NCBI GenBank assembly: GCA_031257535.1
Contig: JAIROO010000106.1
Coordinates: 1 to 34,358 of the forward strand
DNA from: Deltaproteobacteria bacterium
GTDB taxonomy: Bacteria; Desulfobacterota; Desulfarculia; Adiutricales; Adiutricaceae
Reading direction: 5' to 3'
DNA: 34,358 nt
A program made the translations under genes and the position numbers. The notes beneath the pieces were generated by a model. It was not told the origin of the DNA. It saw only the letters and a program-made list of their open reading frames with translations, and made no database searches. Below, one piece after another: positions 25,201 to 33,633 of the stretch; positions within the stretch are counted from its first letter, which is position 1, and the number at the start of each line of letters is the position of its first letter.

Positions 25201-26472
25201 CAAAAGCCCCCCGTGGCCCCACCGGTTAAACCCTTAGCCACCCGGCCGCAACCCAGAAAAGGCCAAACTATTTACATCCCTCCCATGTGCGACCACGCCC
25301 TGGTCTTGGCCGCGGTTTTACGGGGGGCCGGACTTTTAGCCGAAGTACTGCCCGAGTCCGACCAAGAGACGGTGGCTTTAGGTCGCTCCCAGACCTCGGG
25401 GAAAGAGTGTTATCCCCTTATTTTAACGGTTGGCGACTTTATTAAAGTCACCCAAAGAAAAGACTTTGACCCTGACCGAGCGGCCTTTTTTATGCCGTCT
25501 TCCAATGGTCCTTGCCGTTTTGGCCAGTACAGTCGCTACCTCTCTTTAGTGGCCACTCGTCTCGGCTTAGGGGCGGTTGAGGTCGTGGCCTTAGACCAGA
25601 CCGGCGGCATGTACGCGGCCTTAAACAAAGCTGGCCGCGGCGGTCAGAGTCTGTCGCGCGGAGTCTGGCAAGCTTTAGCCGGGACCGACCTTTTACAAAA
25701 AGCCCTTTATTACGTCCGCCCCCGGGAAAAAACCCAAGGTCTCGCCGACGCGGCCTACGCCGAGTCCTTAGCCGACTTAGGGACGGCCATTACCGAAGGG
25801 CGGCCCGCGGTCAAAAAGGCCATGGCGAGGGCCCGAGAGAGGTTTCAAAGCTCTTTGGCGAAAACCAACGGAGCCGCCCCCAAACCTAAAGTGGGCATAG
25901 TCGGCGAGATTTACGTGCGCTCCAACCGCTTCGCCAACGACAACGTGGTTAAGCGCTTAGAGGCCTTAGGGGCTGAGGTCTTGGCCCCGCCCTTTACCGA
26001 ATGGGTTTTTTACACGGGGTTCGTCAACTCCATGCGCGCCGCTCGCCAAGGCTTGTGGAAAAAACGCTTTCAAGCGGCTTTAACGATTTTAGTTCAAGAC
26101 TTTGACCAAGGCTCCTTAGCCAAACCCTGGTCCGGTTTTTTTCCCACCGGGGCCAAAGACCCTTCCATCCGAGAGATCGTGGGCTTAGGCGAGAATTTTC
26201 TGCCCCGGGCTTTTCAGGGGGAGGCCATTTTATCTTTAGGCAAGGGTTTAGAGTTTTACCACCAAGGAGCCAGCGGTTTAGTTAACATTATGCCTTTTAC
26301 CTGTATGCCCGGCATGATCGTCGGCGGCTTGACCAGTCGCTTAAGGGCTAAGGCTGGGGGACTGCCTGTCCTAAGCCTCGCCTACGACGGCCAAAGCCAA
26401 GCCAACGCCCACGAGGCTCGCTTAGAGGCTTTTATGCTCCAGGCTAAAAACTTTCATAACCCGGGCGAGTAA
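22213..26472 (+). CDS. Giant 2-hydroxyacyl-CoA dehydratase activase-type protein with two ATPase domains
   Basis: 1419 aa. Two BadF/BcrA/HgdC-type ASKHA ATPase domains in tandem. Domain 1 (about 11-275): GLDAGSISLK, DIGGEDTK at 109-116, Cys138 in CAAGTGSFLDQQA and Cys177 in GRCSVF. Domain 2 (about 327-585): GVDVGSVSTN, EIGGQDSK at 427-434, Cys452 in CAAGTGSFLEEEA and Cys492 in ERCTVF. In HgdC these cysteine pairs hold the bridging 4Fe-4S cluster of the dimer; here one chain may form an intramolecular pair. Then come a Cys cluster C609-C612-C616-C635, a DUF2229-type segment (about 690-905; Cys726, Cys734) and a C-terminal part resembling the dehydratase subunit fold. Known relatives are widespread in anaerobes; function mostly unassigned. 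No HgdA/B-type genes are nearby. AAAGGA precedes the ATG. Confidence 0.88.
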   Translation: MPVPDSPDRRFYLGLDAGSISLKAVLLDAQGTLVFQEYVRHQGRPFIAAVDVLEKLAQKFPLELVAPPKATGLSATQLATLLGGGPLGEVLALTLGAKKLYPKAQSLIDIGGEDTKLLWLKPDGDDLILADFAMNTLCAAGTGSFLDQQAHRLGYSIAEFGALALKSKVPPRVAGRCSVFAKSDMIHLQQSATPDYEIIYGLCLAMARSLKSGLAKGRNLPAPVLFVGGVAANPGLAQAFLEVLNLKPQELVIPPTHFVFAAVGAAVAAYNEGQNAPLGLSLKVLKDFTKSSRPSPDRLPPLVRPLKTPKTSSFDWSTVDPAKPLEVYIGVDVGSVSTNVVLVTPEGQLVARQYLPTAGRPLEAISLAMANLLPDVAGKTLVLGVCSTGSGRYLSADYLGADLTVNEITAQATAAVSLDPDVDTIFEIGGQDSKYVALNQGVIVDFMMNKACAAGTGSFLEEEADKLGLNIKEEFSDLAFSSPGPVALGERCTVFMESDLVRHQRNGVALPDLTAGLCHGVVANYLGRVVETRPIGQRIFFQGGTSFNQGVAAAFAYRLGREVIVPDNADVTGAVGAALIARDRRSWAKSTFVGFDLSQRSYEVKSFECRNCPNRCEIREVIVLGGQPFFYGSRCDRYEEAGRKKATPKWPDLFQFRAEAAFNCPELRALTAELESGQKPSRGQIGLIRTMVFAELGPFWSVFWAALGFQPVWSRPTNKTAIHRGCERTEGEFCFPIKAAHGHLLDLIETGVERIFLPSVVNLPPDLKGAKDNAACPYAQSLPFTAAAALDLEEPRLLTGPIFFGEGPKTLLDSLVGLTAPLGLDKKEVSEAIALGWAAQKNFSQRLKAKGQEVLSQLTPLETAMVVVARPYNGFDPGMNLSLSRKLSDLGVLGVPLDFLPLEDYACNYEAQSHYWRYGQKITAAAAAISADPRLEALYISNFGCGPDSFILHFFKHLMGPKPFLEIEIDEHSSDVGAVTRLEAFLDSLAARKARSQKPPVAPPVKPLATRPQPRKGQTIYIPPMCDHALVLAAVLRGAGLLAEVLPESDQETVALGRSQTSGKECYPLILTVGDFIKVTQRKDFDPDRAAFFMPSSNGPCRFGQYSRYLSLVATRLGLGAVEVVALDQTGGMYAALNKAGRGGQSLSRGVWQALAGTDLLQKALYYVRPREKTQGLADAAYAESLADLGTAITEGRPAVKKAMARARERFQSSLAKTNGAAPKPKVGIVGEIYVRSNRFANDNVVKRLEALGAEVLAPPFTEWVFYTGFVNSMRAARQGLWKKRFQAALTILVQDFDQGSLAKPWSGFFPTGAKDPSIREIVGLGENFLPRAFQGEAILSLGKGLEFYHQGASGLVNIMPFTCMPGMIVGGLTSRLRAKAGGLPVLSLAYDGQSQANAHEARLEAFMLQAKNFHNPGE

Positions 26473-26505
26473 AGTCCGATCCACGCCAAACTACAAGGAG
26501 GGACG

Positions 26506-28335
26506 GTGGATAAAATTATCATTAACGCCCAAGACCCGGAGGAATGCCGAGTAGCCATGCTCGACGCCGACGGTCGGCTCAAAGAGTATTACTCTGACGC
26601 GGGCTACCGACAGAATAGTCTGTCCAACATTTATAAAGGGGTCATTCAAAATATTGAGCCCAGTCTCCAGGCCGCTTTCGTCAACTTTGGCCAAGAGCGC
26701 AATGGCTTTTTACAGTTAGCCGACATCCACCCCGAGTATTTCTTAGAAGATGGCGGCAAGACCCCGGATATCAAAAAATGCCTAAAAAAAGGCCAACCCA
26801 TCTTAGTCCAGGTCTTAAAGGAGCCCGGCCGAGTTAAAGGGGCCTCTTTAACCACCTTCGTGTCTTTGGCCGGCCGCTTCGTGGTTTTAACCCCTGGGCG
26901 CGACAACGTGGGGGTCAGCCGCAAAATCGAAAACGACAAAGAGCGTCAGCGTCTTCGGAGCATCGCCGAGGAGCTGCCCGTGCCCGAGGGCTGTGGCTAC
27001 ATCGTCCGCACCGTGGCCGAGGAGCGCTCCAAAAGGGAGCTGGCCGAGGATCTGTATCAGGTTTATAACCTGTGGGAAGACATCCGTCGTCAAGCTCAGC
27101 AGACCGCCGCCCCTAGTCTTATTTACCGAGAGCAAGATCTGGCCATTAAGATTTTAAGGGACCACTACACGACCGAGGTCAAGGAGATCTTGGTCGACGA
27201 TCTAGCCACCTGGCAAAAAATCGCCGACTACATTAACTCCATCGCCCCTGGCCAACGGAAGATCGTCAAACTCCATAAGGAAAAAAGGCCCATTTTCGCC
27301 CGGCACCAGTTGGAAGAGCAGCTAGCCACGATTTTTCAGACCTCGGTGCGTTTAAAAAGCGGGGGCTCCATCGTTATTACCCCCACCGAAGCCCTGGTCG
27401 CCATTGACGTGAACTCCGGCAAAGGCACCCGGGAAGGCACCTTAGAGGAGACGGCTTTCGCCACTAATTTAGAAGCCGCCGACGAGGTGGCCCGCCAATT
27501 GCGTTTACGCGACTTGGGGGGGCTGGTGGTCGTGGATTTTATCGACATGCGCGAGGAAAAACACCGTCGCGAAGTCGAAAAGCGCATCCGCGAGGCCACC
27601 AAAGCCGATAAAGCCAAGACCGACTTTGGCGGGATCTCGAAGTTTGGCCTTTTAGAGCTAACCCGACAAAGACTAAGGCCATCCATTGAGCTGGGCTCCT
27701 TCGCCATCTGTCCCCACTGCCAAGGCCGAGGCTTAGTTAAAACCGCGGAAAGCGCGTCTTTGGCCTTATTACGACAAATAGCCCATCTGCTTTTTAGCCG
27801 CAAAGAAGTTGGGGAGATAAGAGCCAAAGTCGACCCAGACGTGGCTAATTTTCTAGTCAATTACAAGCGAAACGATCTGTGCCGCTTAGAGGAAAGACAC
27901 AAAGCCCGGATCGTTATCGCCGGGGACGAGCGAAAAACCCCCGACCAGTGGGAGATCGACGCTTATCGAGCCACAGCCGAAGCCGAAACTTTAAAACCCG
28001 GTCGAGTGGCTGGCCAGTCCGAGGAAGAAGAGGACGAGATCGATCTTTTAAAAGATTTAAAGTCTGGCCCCTTGGTTGGGCATTTTACTAGCCAAACCGG
28101 TCTTTTTAACTCTGGCAAAGACGAGAGTGGGGGCCTTCATAATAATGGCTTTAGCTCCCATAATAGTCCTAGCCCCAGCAATGGATCTGGCTCCTATAAC
28201 GGCCACAACGGCGGCGGTCACAATGGCGGTGGCCATAATGGCGACCGCCATAACGGCGACCGCCACAATGGCGACCGCCGAAGGAGCCACAAATCGAGAA
28301 AAGGCCGCGACAAAAGCGAGGCCCCAGTTGCTTAA
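26506..28335 (+). CDS. rng: Ribonuclease G/E family endoribonuclease
   Basis: Cytoplasmic endonuclease for rRNA maturation and mRNA decay. Seen: S1 RNA-binding segment at about 37-125, catalytic Mg-binding Asp301 (AIDVNSGKG) and Asp344 (VVVDFIDMR), and the Zn-link CPHCQGRG with Cys402 and Cys405. The start is GTG with AAGGAGG 5 bases upstream, a very strong site 33 bases after the activase stop, so the genes are probably co-transcribed. At 609 aa it is longer than RNase G (about 490) but far shorter than RNase E. The extra C-terminal part has an acidic segment and then a Gly/His/Asn-rich tail with repeats NGGGH and NGDRH in 15-base DNA units (about 28200-28275), ending in a basic stretch. That tail may bind RNA or metal. 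Symbol follows length; it could be called rne. Confidence 0.93.
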   Translation: MDKIIINAQDPEECRVAMLDADGRLKEYYSDAGYRQNSLSNIYKGVIQNIEPSLQAAFVNFGQERNGFLQLADIHPEYFLEDGGKTPDIKKCLKKGQPILVQVLKEPGRVKGASLTTFVSLAGRFVVLTPGRDNVGVSRKIENDKERQRLRSIAEELPVPEGCGYIVRTVAEERSKRELAEDLYQVYNLWEDIRRQAQQTAAPSLIYREQDLAIKILRDHYTTEVKEILVDDLATWQKIADYINSIAPGQRKIVKLHKEKRPIFARHQLEEQLATIFQTSVRLKSGGSIVITPTEALVAIDVNSGKGTREGTLEETAFATNLEAADEVARQLRLRDLGGLVVVDFIDMREEKHRREVEKRIREATKADKAKTDFGGISKFGLLELTRQRLRPSIELGSFAICPHCQGRGLVKTAESASLALLRQIAHLLFSRKEVGEIRAKVDPDVANFLVNYKRNDLCRLEERHKARIVIAGDERKTPDQWEIDAYRATAEAETLKPGRVAGQSEEEEDEIDLLKDLKSGPLVGHFTSQTGLFNSGKDESGGLHNNGFSSHNSPSPSNGSGSYNGHNGGGHNGGGHNGDRHNGDRHNGDRRRSHKSRKGRDKSEAPVA

Positions 28336-28894
28336 AATAGTTAAGCCGCGGGTTAGGGCTTTTTGGGATCTTTTTTTAGCCCGCTTTAGAGGGCTTTTAA
28401 GTCCAAAAACCTTAACCGCTATGGGGGCCCTCTTAATTTTAGGGACTTGTTTGGGGGGGTGCGCTTATCCCACCCCCTTTGACAATGGCTTATATAGGGC
28501 CGAAGCCCCGGTTTATCCAGAAAGGCGGCTCGTTTTGGTGTTTCAAAGGGAGAAAACCTATAGTCCGGTAGCCGGGGCCAAGGTCCAGATTGAAGTGGCC
28601 CCCCCGGCCCGCTTACTCAAACCAGAAAGCGCGGTGGGAGTCACCGACGCCGACGGGACCCTCGCCCTTGTCTTAGAGCCAGTGGCCAAATACGACGAGA
28701 GCGCTTTAAAGGCCGGGGATATCGCCGTTGATTATCCCTTAGCCTTAACCGTGACCATGGCCAGAGACGAAAAGCTCCTGACCTGGGACCTTAGCGACAA
28801 TCAGTCCTTTGCCCGCTATCGCGATCCCTTATATCAAGGGTTAAACCGCGATCCGGATCCGGCGCCGGCCTTCATGACCTTGACTCTCCCGTAA
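28328..28894 (+). CDS. Small lipoprotein with transthyretin-like fold
   Basis: About 188 aa. A hydrophobic segment (MGALLILGTC) ends in a lipobox LGGC, so it is probably acylated on that Cys and sits in the cell envelope. The mature part has the pattern GAKVQIEV...GVTDADGTLALVLE, seen in carboxypeptidase-regulatory/transthyretin-like beta-sandwich domains. The start is uncertain. The only ATG close to the signal (28421) leaves no positively charged n-region. The TTG at 28328 overlaps the rng stop by 8 bases and gives a long basic leader, suggesting translational coupling. The frame also runs open further into rng. Function unknown. Confidence 0.6.
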   Translation: MLKIVKPRVRAFWDLFLARFRGLLSPKTLTAMGALLILGTCLGGCAYPTPFDNGLYRAEAPVYPERRLVLVFQREKTYSPVAGAKVQIEVAPPARLLKPESAVGVTDADGTLALVLEPVAKYDESALKAGDIAVDYPLALTVTMARDEKLLTWDLSDNQSFARYRDPLYQGLNRDPDPAPAFMTLTLP

Positions 28895-29004
28895 TAAAGC
28901 GGCCTCCTTCTTGGCGCGATGACTGGCTTAAGAATAATCGCGATTCGCGGCTATAGCTTATTTTTGATGAAAAAAAACTTGGCGAACGTTTCGCGCCTTA
29001 TAAA

Positions 29005-29146
29005 CGATGGCCTAGTAAAAACCCTTGTTTTGTAATTTTTAACCAGTAGATCTACTATTAGACAAATATAAAGTTATCGTGACTTGCGGATATTTCCCAT
29101 AAACAAGCCATTAAAAATTAATTGGGGGGTTTTCACTAAGGCGGCG
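29005..29146 (+). mobile_element. MITE-like element, copy 1 (diverged)
   Basis: 142 bases. Left end CGATGGCCTAGTAAAAACCC, right end ...GGGGGGTTTTCACTAAGGCGGCG. It aligns with copies 2 and 3 throughout, including the internal AAACAAGCC(A/C)T. Ends are mutated and no target duplication is seen, so it is the oldest of the three. Confidence 0.7.
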
Positions 29147-29222
29147 TTTTTTTTAGCTTTTCAGCTTCTTTGGGCCTGACAACGTAGTTTTCGACCATCT
29201 TTTTTTTGGGACGACCCCGCTT
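29136..29222 (-). pseudogene. Transposase-like C-terminal fragment
   Basis: A 28-codon minus-strand frame reads KRGRPKKKMVENYVVRPKEA... and ends at TAG (29138-29136) inside the right end of MITE copy 1. A basic C-terminus running into a terminal inverted repeat is common for IS transposases, so this may be all that is left of the parent element. The stretch is too short to assign a family. Confidence 0.3.
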
Positions 29223-29288
29223 TAACTGTTTTCAGGCGTTTCAGACGGAACGACGCGCCCGAAGTCAACCAACTTTTTGACTCATATT

Positions 29289-29429
29289 TGATGGGCTCGT
29301 AAAAACCCCTGTTTTGAAATTTTGGCACTTGGCTCTACTATAAAAGCTAATATAAAGGTATATCTGCCACTATATATTGTGTATAAACAAGCCCTCAAAA
29401 ATTAAAAGGGGGTTTTTACCAAGGCATCA
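29289..29429 (+). mobile_element. MITE-like element, copy 2, with 4-bp target duplication
   Basis: 141 bases between TATT at 29285-29288 and TATT at 29430-29433. Terminal inverted repeats are about 20 bp, imperfect: left TGATGGGCTCGTAAAAACCC; right end, read inward on the minus strand, TGATGCCTTGGTAAAAACCC. It encodes no protein. It lies in direct orientation with copy 1 and is inverted relative to copy 3. Confidence 0.85.
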
Positions 29430-29948
29430 TATTTAATACTCTAGAGTTTTTTTAACGATTAACTGTTTATTATCGATTAAAGTATTTTTATAATTATTTT
29501 TTCGATTTAAACATATAAAAAGACTCTTCTTAGGCTAAAGAAACTCTTATCGCGAATTAAAAATTACTGGCCAGCGCTGGTCTCTCTTGACAAAAGCCGA
29601 AAACGATTGTAATTTTAATAAAACCAGGGAGGCTTACCAGGGCCTCGCCTTTTGAATAATTTAGGAATCTGGTTATTAATTTAACGAGTTTGGGAACCTA
29701 TAGTTTTTCTTCTCAGTTTGTATTGTATTTTATTTAGGCAGTTAAATCGCCTAAAATTTTCTTTTAGAGATTTAATAAAAGAAGCAAAGAAATTATAAAT
29801 TTTATATTTACTAAAAGCTACTATTAAAAGTTGTTGTGTTTATAAGACATATTTTTAAACAATCAATCTATAATATTTCAATTTTATTTATTAACGCTAA
29901 ATATTTTTTTCCTTTTTATTGGTTAATGCCGAGTTTAAAATATAATTT

Positions 29949-30932
29949 ATGTCTAACAAACAAGATAAACAACTAAAAATAACAAATCAAAATAAAGACG
30001 TTCTCTTTAAAAAATTATTTGACCTCTTTCCTTATATTTTATTGTCAATCTTTAAGTTTGGTTTTGGTTCTAACTCTAAATATGTTCAAGTTCCAAGTGA
30101 ATTAGCTACTATTGAGTCTTATCAGGGGTTACCTGATAAAGTTTTTTTGGTAGATGATTGCAAAATTTTAGCGATAGAATTTGATAGTTCGGGAAAACAA
30201 ACTGATATAACAAGATATATGTTATACGCCGCGAATTTATCGGCTAAATATACTTTAATATCTCAAAGTAAAGTTTTCTATCCAGTTTATTTTTATGTAA
30301 TTTATCCCGCAAACGTCAAAATTCCTCCTTGCGATTACACAACTGAGGGCAACCTTTTATTTTCTTTCGTGCCTATTTCTATAGGCGACATAATTGATGG
30401 CAACGAAATTTTGGCGAAAATGATCCAGAATCTCGCGTCTGACCCCAATTATATTCCAAGCGACGAGGACTCAATCAAATTAGTATTGGCCGTTTTTGGC
30501 AAGGTAAAAGGAAAACGCAAAACTTTTTATCGAAAAGTTGGACGCTTAGCTGGTTCTTTATATAGTAATAAACCTGATCAGAAAGATAAACTCGCCGTGT
30601 TAGCCGGCGCACTTATTAAATTTTTCAGTATTACTGAGCTTGGCTCACTTTTAGGTCTTGGTGATAGCTCAATGGCAGAAATATTAGATTTATTAAGCGA
30701 AGGCAAATATTCGCTTTATAAAAAAAGTTACGATGAATCTGAGGCCGCGATTAAGGCCGCAGAACGCAAGGCCGCTGAATTTAAGGCCATGTTCACTGAG
30801 TTCGCGAAAGAGAACGCTGAATTTAAGGCCATGTTCACTGAGATCGCGAAAGAGAACGCTGAACTTAAGGCCGAGGTCGCTGAACTTAAGGCCGCGAAAG
30901 AGAGCACTGAACTTAAGGGCCGAGACAGCTGA
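29949..30932 (+). CDS. PD-(D/E)XK nuclease/transposase-family protein (Rpn-like)
   Basis: 327 aa. The N-terminal half shows the family pattern: VDDCKILAIEFDSS at 68-81 (active-site Asp, Glu and following residues), TDITRYMLYAANLSAKY at 85-101 and YPVYFYVIYP at 111-120, as in Rpn/YhgA-type recombination-promoting nucleases. A helical middle region (about 180-245) follows, then a charged heptad-like tail with Ala/Glu/Lys repeats (EFKAMFTE(F/I)AKENA), coded by 42-bp tandem repeats near 30773-30860. No ribosome binding site is clear before the ATG. Its AT-rich codon use contrasts with the GC-rich genes around it and points to horizontal transfer. Two decayed copies follow in tandem, and inverted MITEs bracket the group. 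Confidence 0.7.
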   Translation: MSNKQDKQLKITNQNKDVLFKKLFDLFPYILLSIFKFGFGSNSKYVQVPSELATIESYQGLPDKVFLVDDCKILAIEFDSSGKQTDITRYMLYAANLSAKYTLISQSKVFYPVYFYVIYPANVKIPPCDYTTEGNLLFSFVPISIGDIIDGNEILAKMIQNLASDPNYIPSDEDSIKLVLAVFGKVKGKRKTFYRKVGRLAGSLYSNKPDQKDKLAVLAGALIKFFSITELGSLLGLGDSSMAEILDLLSEGKYSLYKKSYDESEAAIKAAERKAAEFKAMFTEFAKENAEFKAMFTEIAKENAELKAEVAELKAAKESTELKGRDS

Positions 30933-31260
30933 ACACAATTGTAAAAGTGATGCTATTGCCTTCAAATTAAGCTTATTTTTACTAATTTAGTTGATACGAC
31001 CATCTACACATAATTACTAGTCGACTAAATTTAAAAAATATTAAAATTTTTTCTTTAATATTCATAAATATATCTATGTTATTTTATAAAACATCTTTTT
31101 ATATATATCGTTCAAGCATAAATTACCTTTTAAACTGAAATTAAGAGATAAAAAACATCATATAGTTACATAAAAATCTCATAATGGGACGGCCCATTGC
31201 TTTGGCGTATGAAATATTTTTCAGTTTTTTATCACTAAACACTTTTTTATATTTAATAAG
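30933..31260. repeat. Spacer of the tandem nuclease array, unit 1
   Basis: AT-rich and non-coding. It aligns along most of its length with 32148-32443: shared blocks include TTTTATAAAACATCTTTTTA, CATATAGTTACA and CTTTGGCGTATGAAATATTT. The duplicated unit therefore covers gene plus spacer. Confidence 0.75.
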
Positions 31261-32147
31261 CTACTATTGATTCTTTTCAGTGTTTATCTGATAAAATTTT
31301 TTTGTTAAATAATATCAAAATTTTAACACTAGAATTTGACTGCTCGGGTGACTCAACTGTTCTAACAATATTTATATTATCCACCGCGCATTTTTCGACT
31401 AAATATACTTCAATGTCTCAAGTTAAGGTTTTCTATCCAGTTTATTTTTATGAATTTATTCCCTAAAGCGTCAAGATTTCTCTTTGCGATTACACAACTT
31501 AAGAGCAACCTATTTTCTGTCGTGCCTCTTTCTATAGGCTACTTAATTGACGGCGACGAAATTTTGGCAAAAATGAGCCAGAATCTCGCGTCTGACCCCA
31601 ATTATATTCCAAGCGACGAAGATTCAATCAAATTAGCATTGGCCGTTTTTGGCCAGGTCAAATGAAGCCGCAAAACTTTTTATCGAAAAATCGGACACTT
31701 AGTGGGTTCTTTGTATAGTATAAACCTGACCAGAAAGATAAACTTGCCGTGTTGGCCAGCGTACTTATTAAATTTTTCAATATTAAAGAGCTTGGCTCAC
31801 TTTTAGGTCTTGGTGTTAGCTCAATGGAAGAATTATTAGATTTAATAAGCCAAGGCGAGTATTCGTTTTATAAAATAAAATACTTAAAAATTAGGGCCGA
31901 GTTAGCTAAATATAATGCCGTGATCGCTAAATATAAGGCCGAGATCGCTAAACTTAAGGTCGAGGCCGCTGAACTTAAGGCCGAAGCCGCTGAAAGCGAG
32001 GTCGAACAGGCCGAACGCAAAGCCATTATATATAAGGCTAATTTCGCTGATTTTGAGGTCCAGTTGGCTAAGACCGCTGAACTTAAGGCTACGAAAGAGG
32101 TCGCTGAACTTAAGGCCGCGAAAGAGGAGATAATTACCTTCAAATAA
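31261..32147 (+). pseudogene. Second tandem copy of the Rpn-like gene, frameshifted
   Basis: Aligns with the intact gene from CTACTATTGA (31261; intact copy 30106, offset 1155). Near-identical blocks include the stretch encoding ILAKMSQNLASDPNYIPSDE. Stops and frameshifts break it: a stop after PVYFYEFIP, another in QVK*SRKTF, and a shift near 31718. Two open pieces remain (31450-31665 and 31749-32147). The first part of the gene (N-terminal about 50 codons) is missing. The tail has its own Ala/Lys/Glu repeat array that differs from the intact copy, so the tail evolves faster than the body. Confidence 0.8.
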
Positions 32148-32443
32148 ATCATTTTTACTACTAATTTAGCTGAAACAGCCAACTATAAATAATTATCAGC
32201 AAATAAATTTAACAATGCCTATCATTATTTTCTTTAATATTCTTAAATATATCTATATGATTTTATAAAACATCTTTTTATATATCGTTCAATATAAATT
32301 ACCTTTTAAGCTGAAATTATAGGATAAAACAAATAATATCATATAGTTACAAAAAATCTCATAATGAAATGGCCCAGTGCTTTGGCGTATGAAATATTTT
32401 TCAGTTTTTTTATCGCTAAGCACTTTTTTTTATATTTGACGAT
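32148..32443. repeat. Spacer of the tandem nuclease array, unit 2
   Basis: Homologous to 30933-31260, AT-rich and non-coding. It carries the same GGCCCA(T/G)TGCTTTGGCG block just before the next copy begins. Confidence 0.75.
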
Positions 32444-33010
32444 CTACTATTGATCCTTTTCACTGTTTATCTAATAAAGTTTTTTTGCTAGATGATATCA
32501 AAATTTTAACGCTAAAATTTGATAGTTCTTTAAAATAAACTGATCTAACAAGATTCATGTTATCTATCGCGCATTTATCGGCTAAATATATTTCAATGTC
32601 TCAAGGTAAGATTTTCTATCCAGTTTATTTTTATGTAATTTTCCCCTAAAGCGTCAAAATTTCTCCTTACGATTACACAACTTAAGGGTAACCTATTTTC
32701 TAGCGAACTTATTTCTATAGGCGACTTAAGTGATGGCGACTAAATTTTGGCGAAAATTAGCCAGAATCTCGCGTCTGACTCCAATTATATCCAAAAGCGA
32801 CGAGGATTTAGTCAAATTAGCCTTGTCCCCTTTTAACCTGGTAGAAGAAAACCACAAAGTCTTTTGTTGAAAAGCTCGCGCTTAGCGGTCGCTTTGTTTA
32901 AAAACCCTGGCTAGGAAACAAATCTTGGCGTTGACCGCCTGGTACTTAGTTATTTTTTAATGTCAACGAACTTGGCCTATTTAGGTTTTGGCGCTAGCGC
33001 TTAAGAGAAA
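32444..33010 (+). pseudogene. Third tandem copy of the Rpn-like gene, heavily decayed
   Basis: Starts at CTACTATTGA (32444, 1183 bases after copy 2). It still aligns through the active-site region (AAAATTTGATAGTTCTTTAAAATAAACTGA) and the GCCAGAATCTCGCGTCTGAC block, but has many in-frame stops and no long open frame. The repeat-coding tail is lost. It is the most eroded of the three copies. Confidence 0.75.
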
Positions 33011-33311
33011 AATTAATATATTCTATTAGCCAACTATATAAATTGCAAATTAACGTCTTTTAGGGACTTATTAAGCGGCCTTAGCCGCCTTTTTTTTGGC
33101 GCGGCCACCATAACTCTCCAAAAGTTGACCCCTATAACTTTAAATATTATGGCTATTTAGGGCTTCTTTAGCCCTTGGCTATCTTAAGCGGCCTAAATCC
33201 CTTTGACCTTTAGGCCAGCTGTTTGTTTTCTCAACGTCGGAACGCGTAACTTACCGTTTTTTGAACTCCTCGGTTTGCTAATAGGCGCGATGTCTCGAAA
33301 GACGCGTATCT

Positions 33312-33597
33312 ATGGAGGTGAATTTGCGTTTGGCCTCGCTCCTCATTTTGGAAGAGCGGGAGCTTTTCATTTTTGACGCGATCGCCAGGCCCTTATCCAA
33401 GTCAAAACCTTACGACGAGCGAGTTCTTTTCTTCTATCTGGCGCGATTGCCAAGACTATGGCCCTAAAAGGACAAGCGCTAGTTTTACCGTTTTTTGGAT
33501 TTTCGTGAATTCCGCGAGTCTTATTATGCCGGCTTTAGCGATCTTTCCCGCCAACCGGCGAAATGACCTTAACGCTAAGCTCATTTGGCTTTCTTGA
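33312..33597 (+). pseudogene. Fragmented unknown gene next to MITE
   Basis: ATG at 33312 opens a 51-codon frame (MEVNLRLASLLILEERELF..., charged and helical) that stops at 33467. A second frame stays open to 33597. Codon use is like the core genes, not like the AT-rich nuclease copies. Likely a relic of a gene or IS disrupted near the MITE. Product not recognised. Confidence 0.25.
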
Positions 33598-33633
33598 CGT
33601 TCTCGTCGGAACCAGACGGTATCGGCTAAAATT

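Larger units (their letters stand above)
28895..29948. other. Left part of AT-rich accessory island
   Basis: Non-coding except for a short transposase-like fragment on the minus strand. Holds two MITE-like elements (29005-29146, 29289-29429). 29434-29948 is AT-rich, shows no gene and would contain the promoter of the nuclease gene. Confidence 0.6.

Noticed and set aside
28076-28327. Extended N-terminus of the lipoprotein frame inside rng
   Set aside because: The Ala/Thr/Met-rich translation is a frame shadow of the rng His/Asn repeats; signal and lipobox lie downstream.
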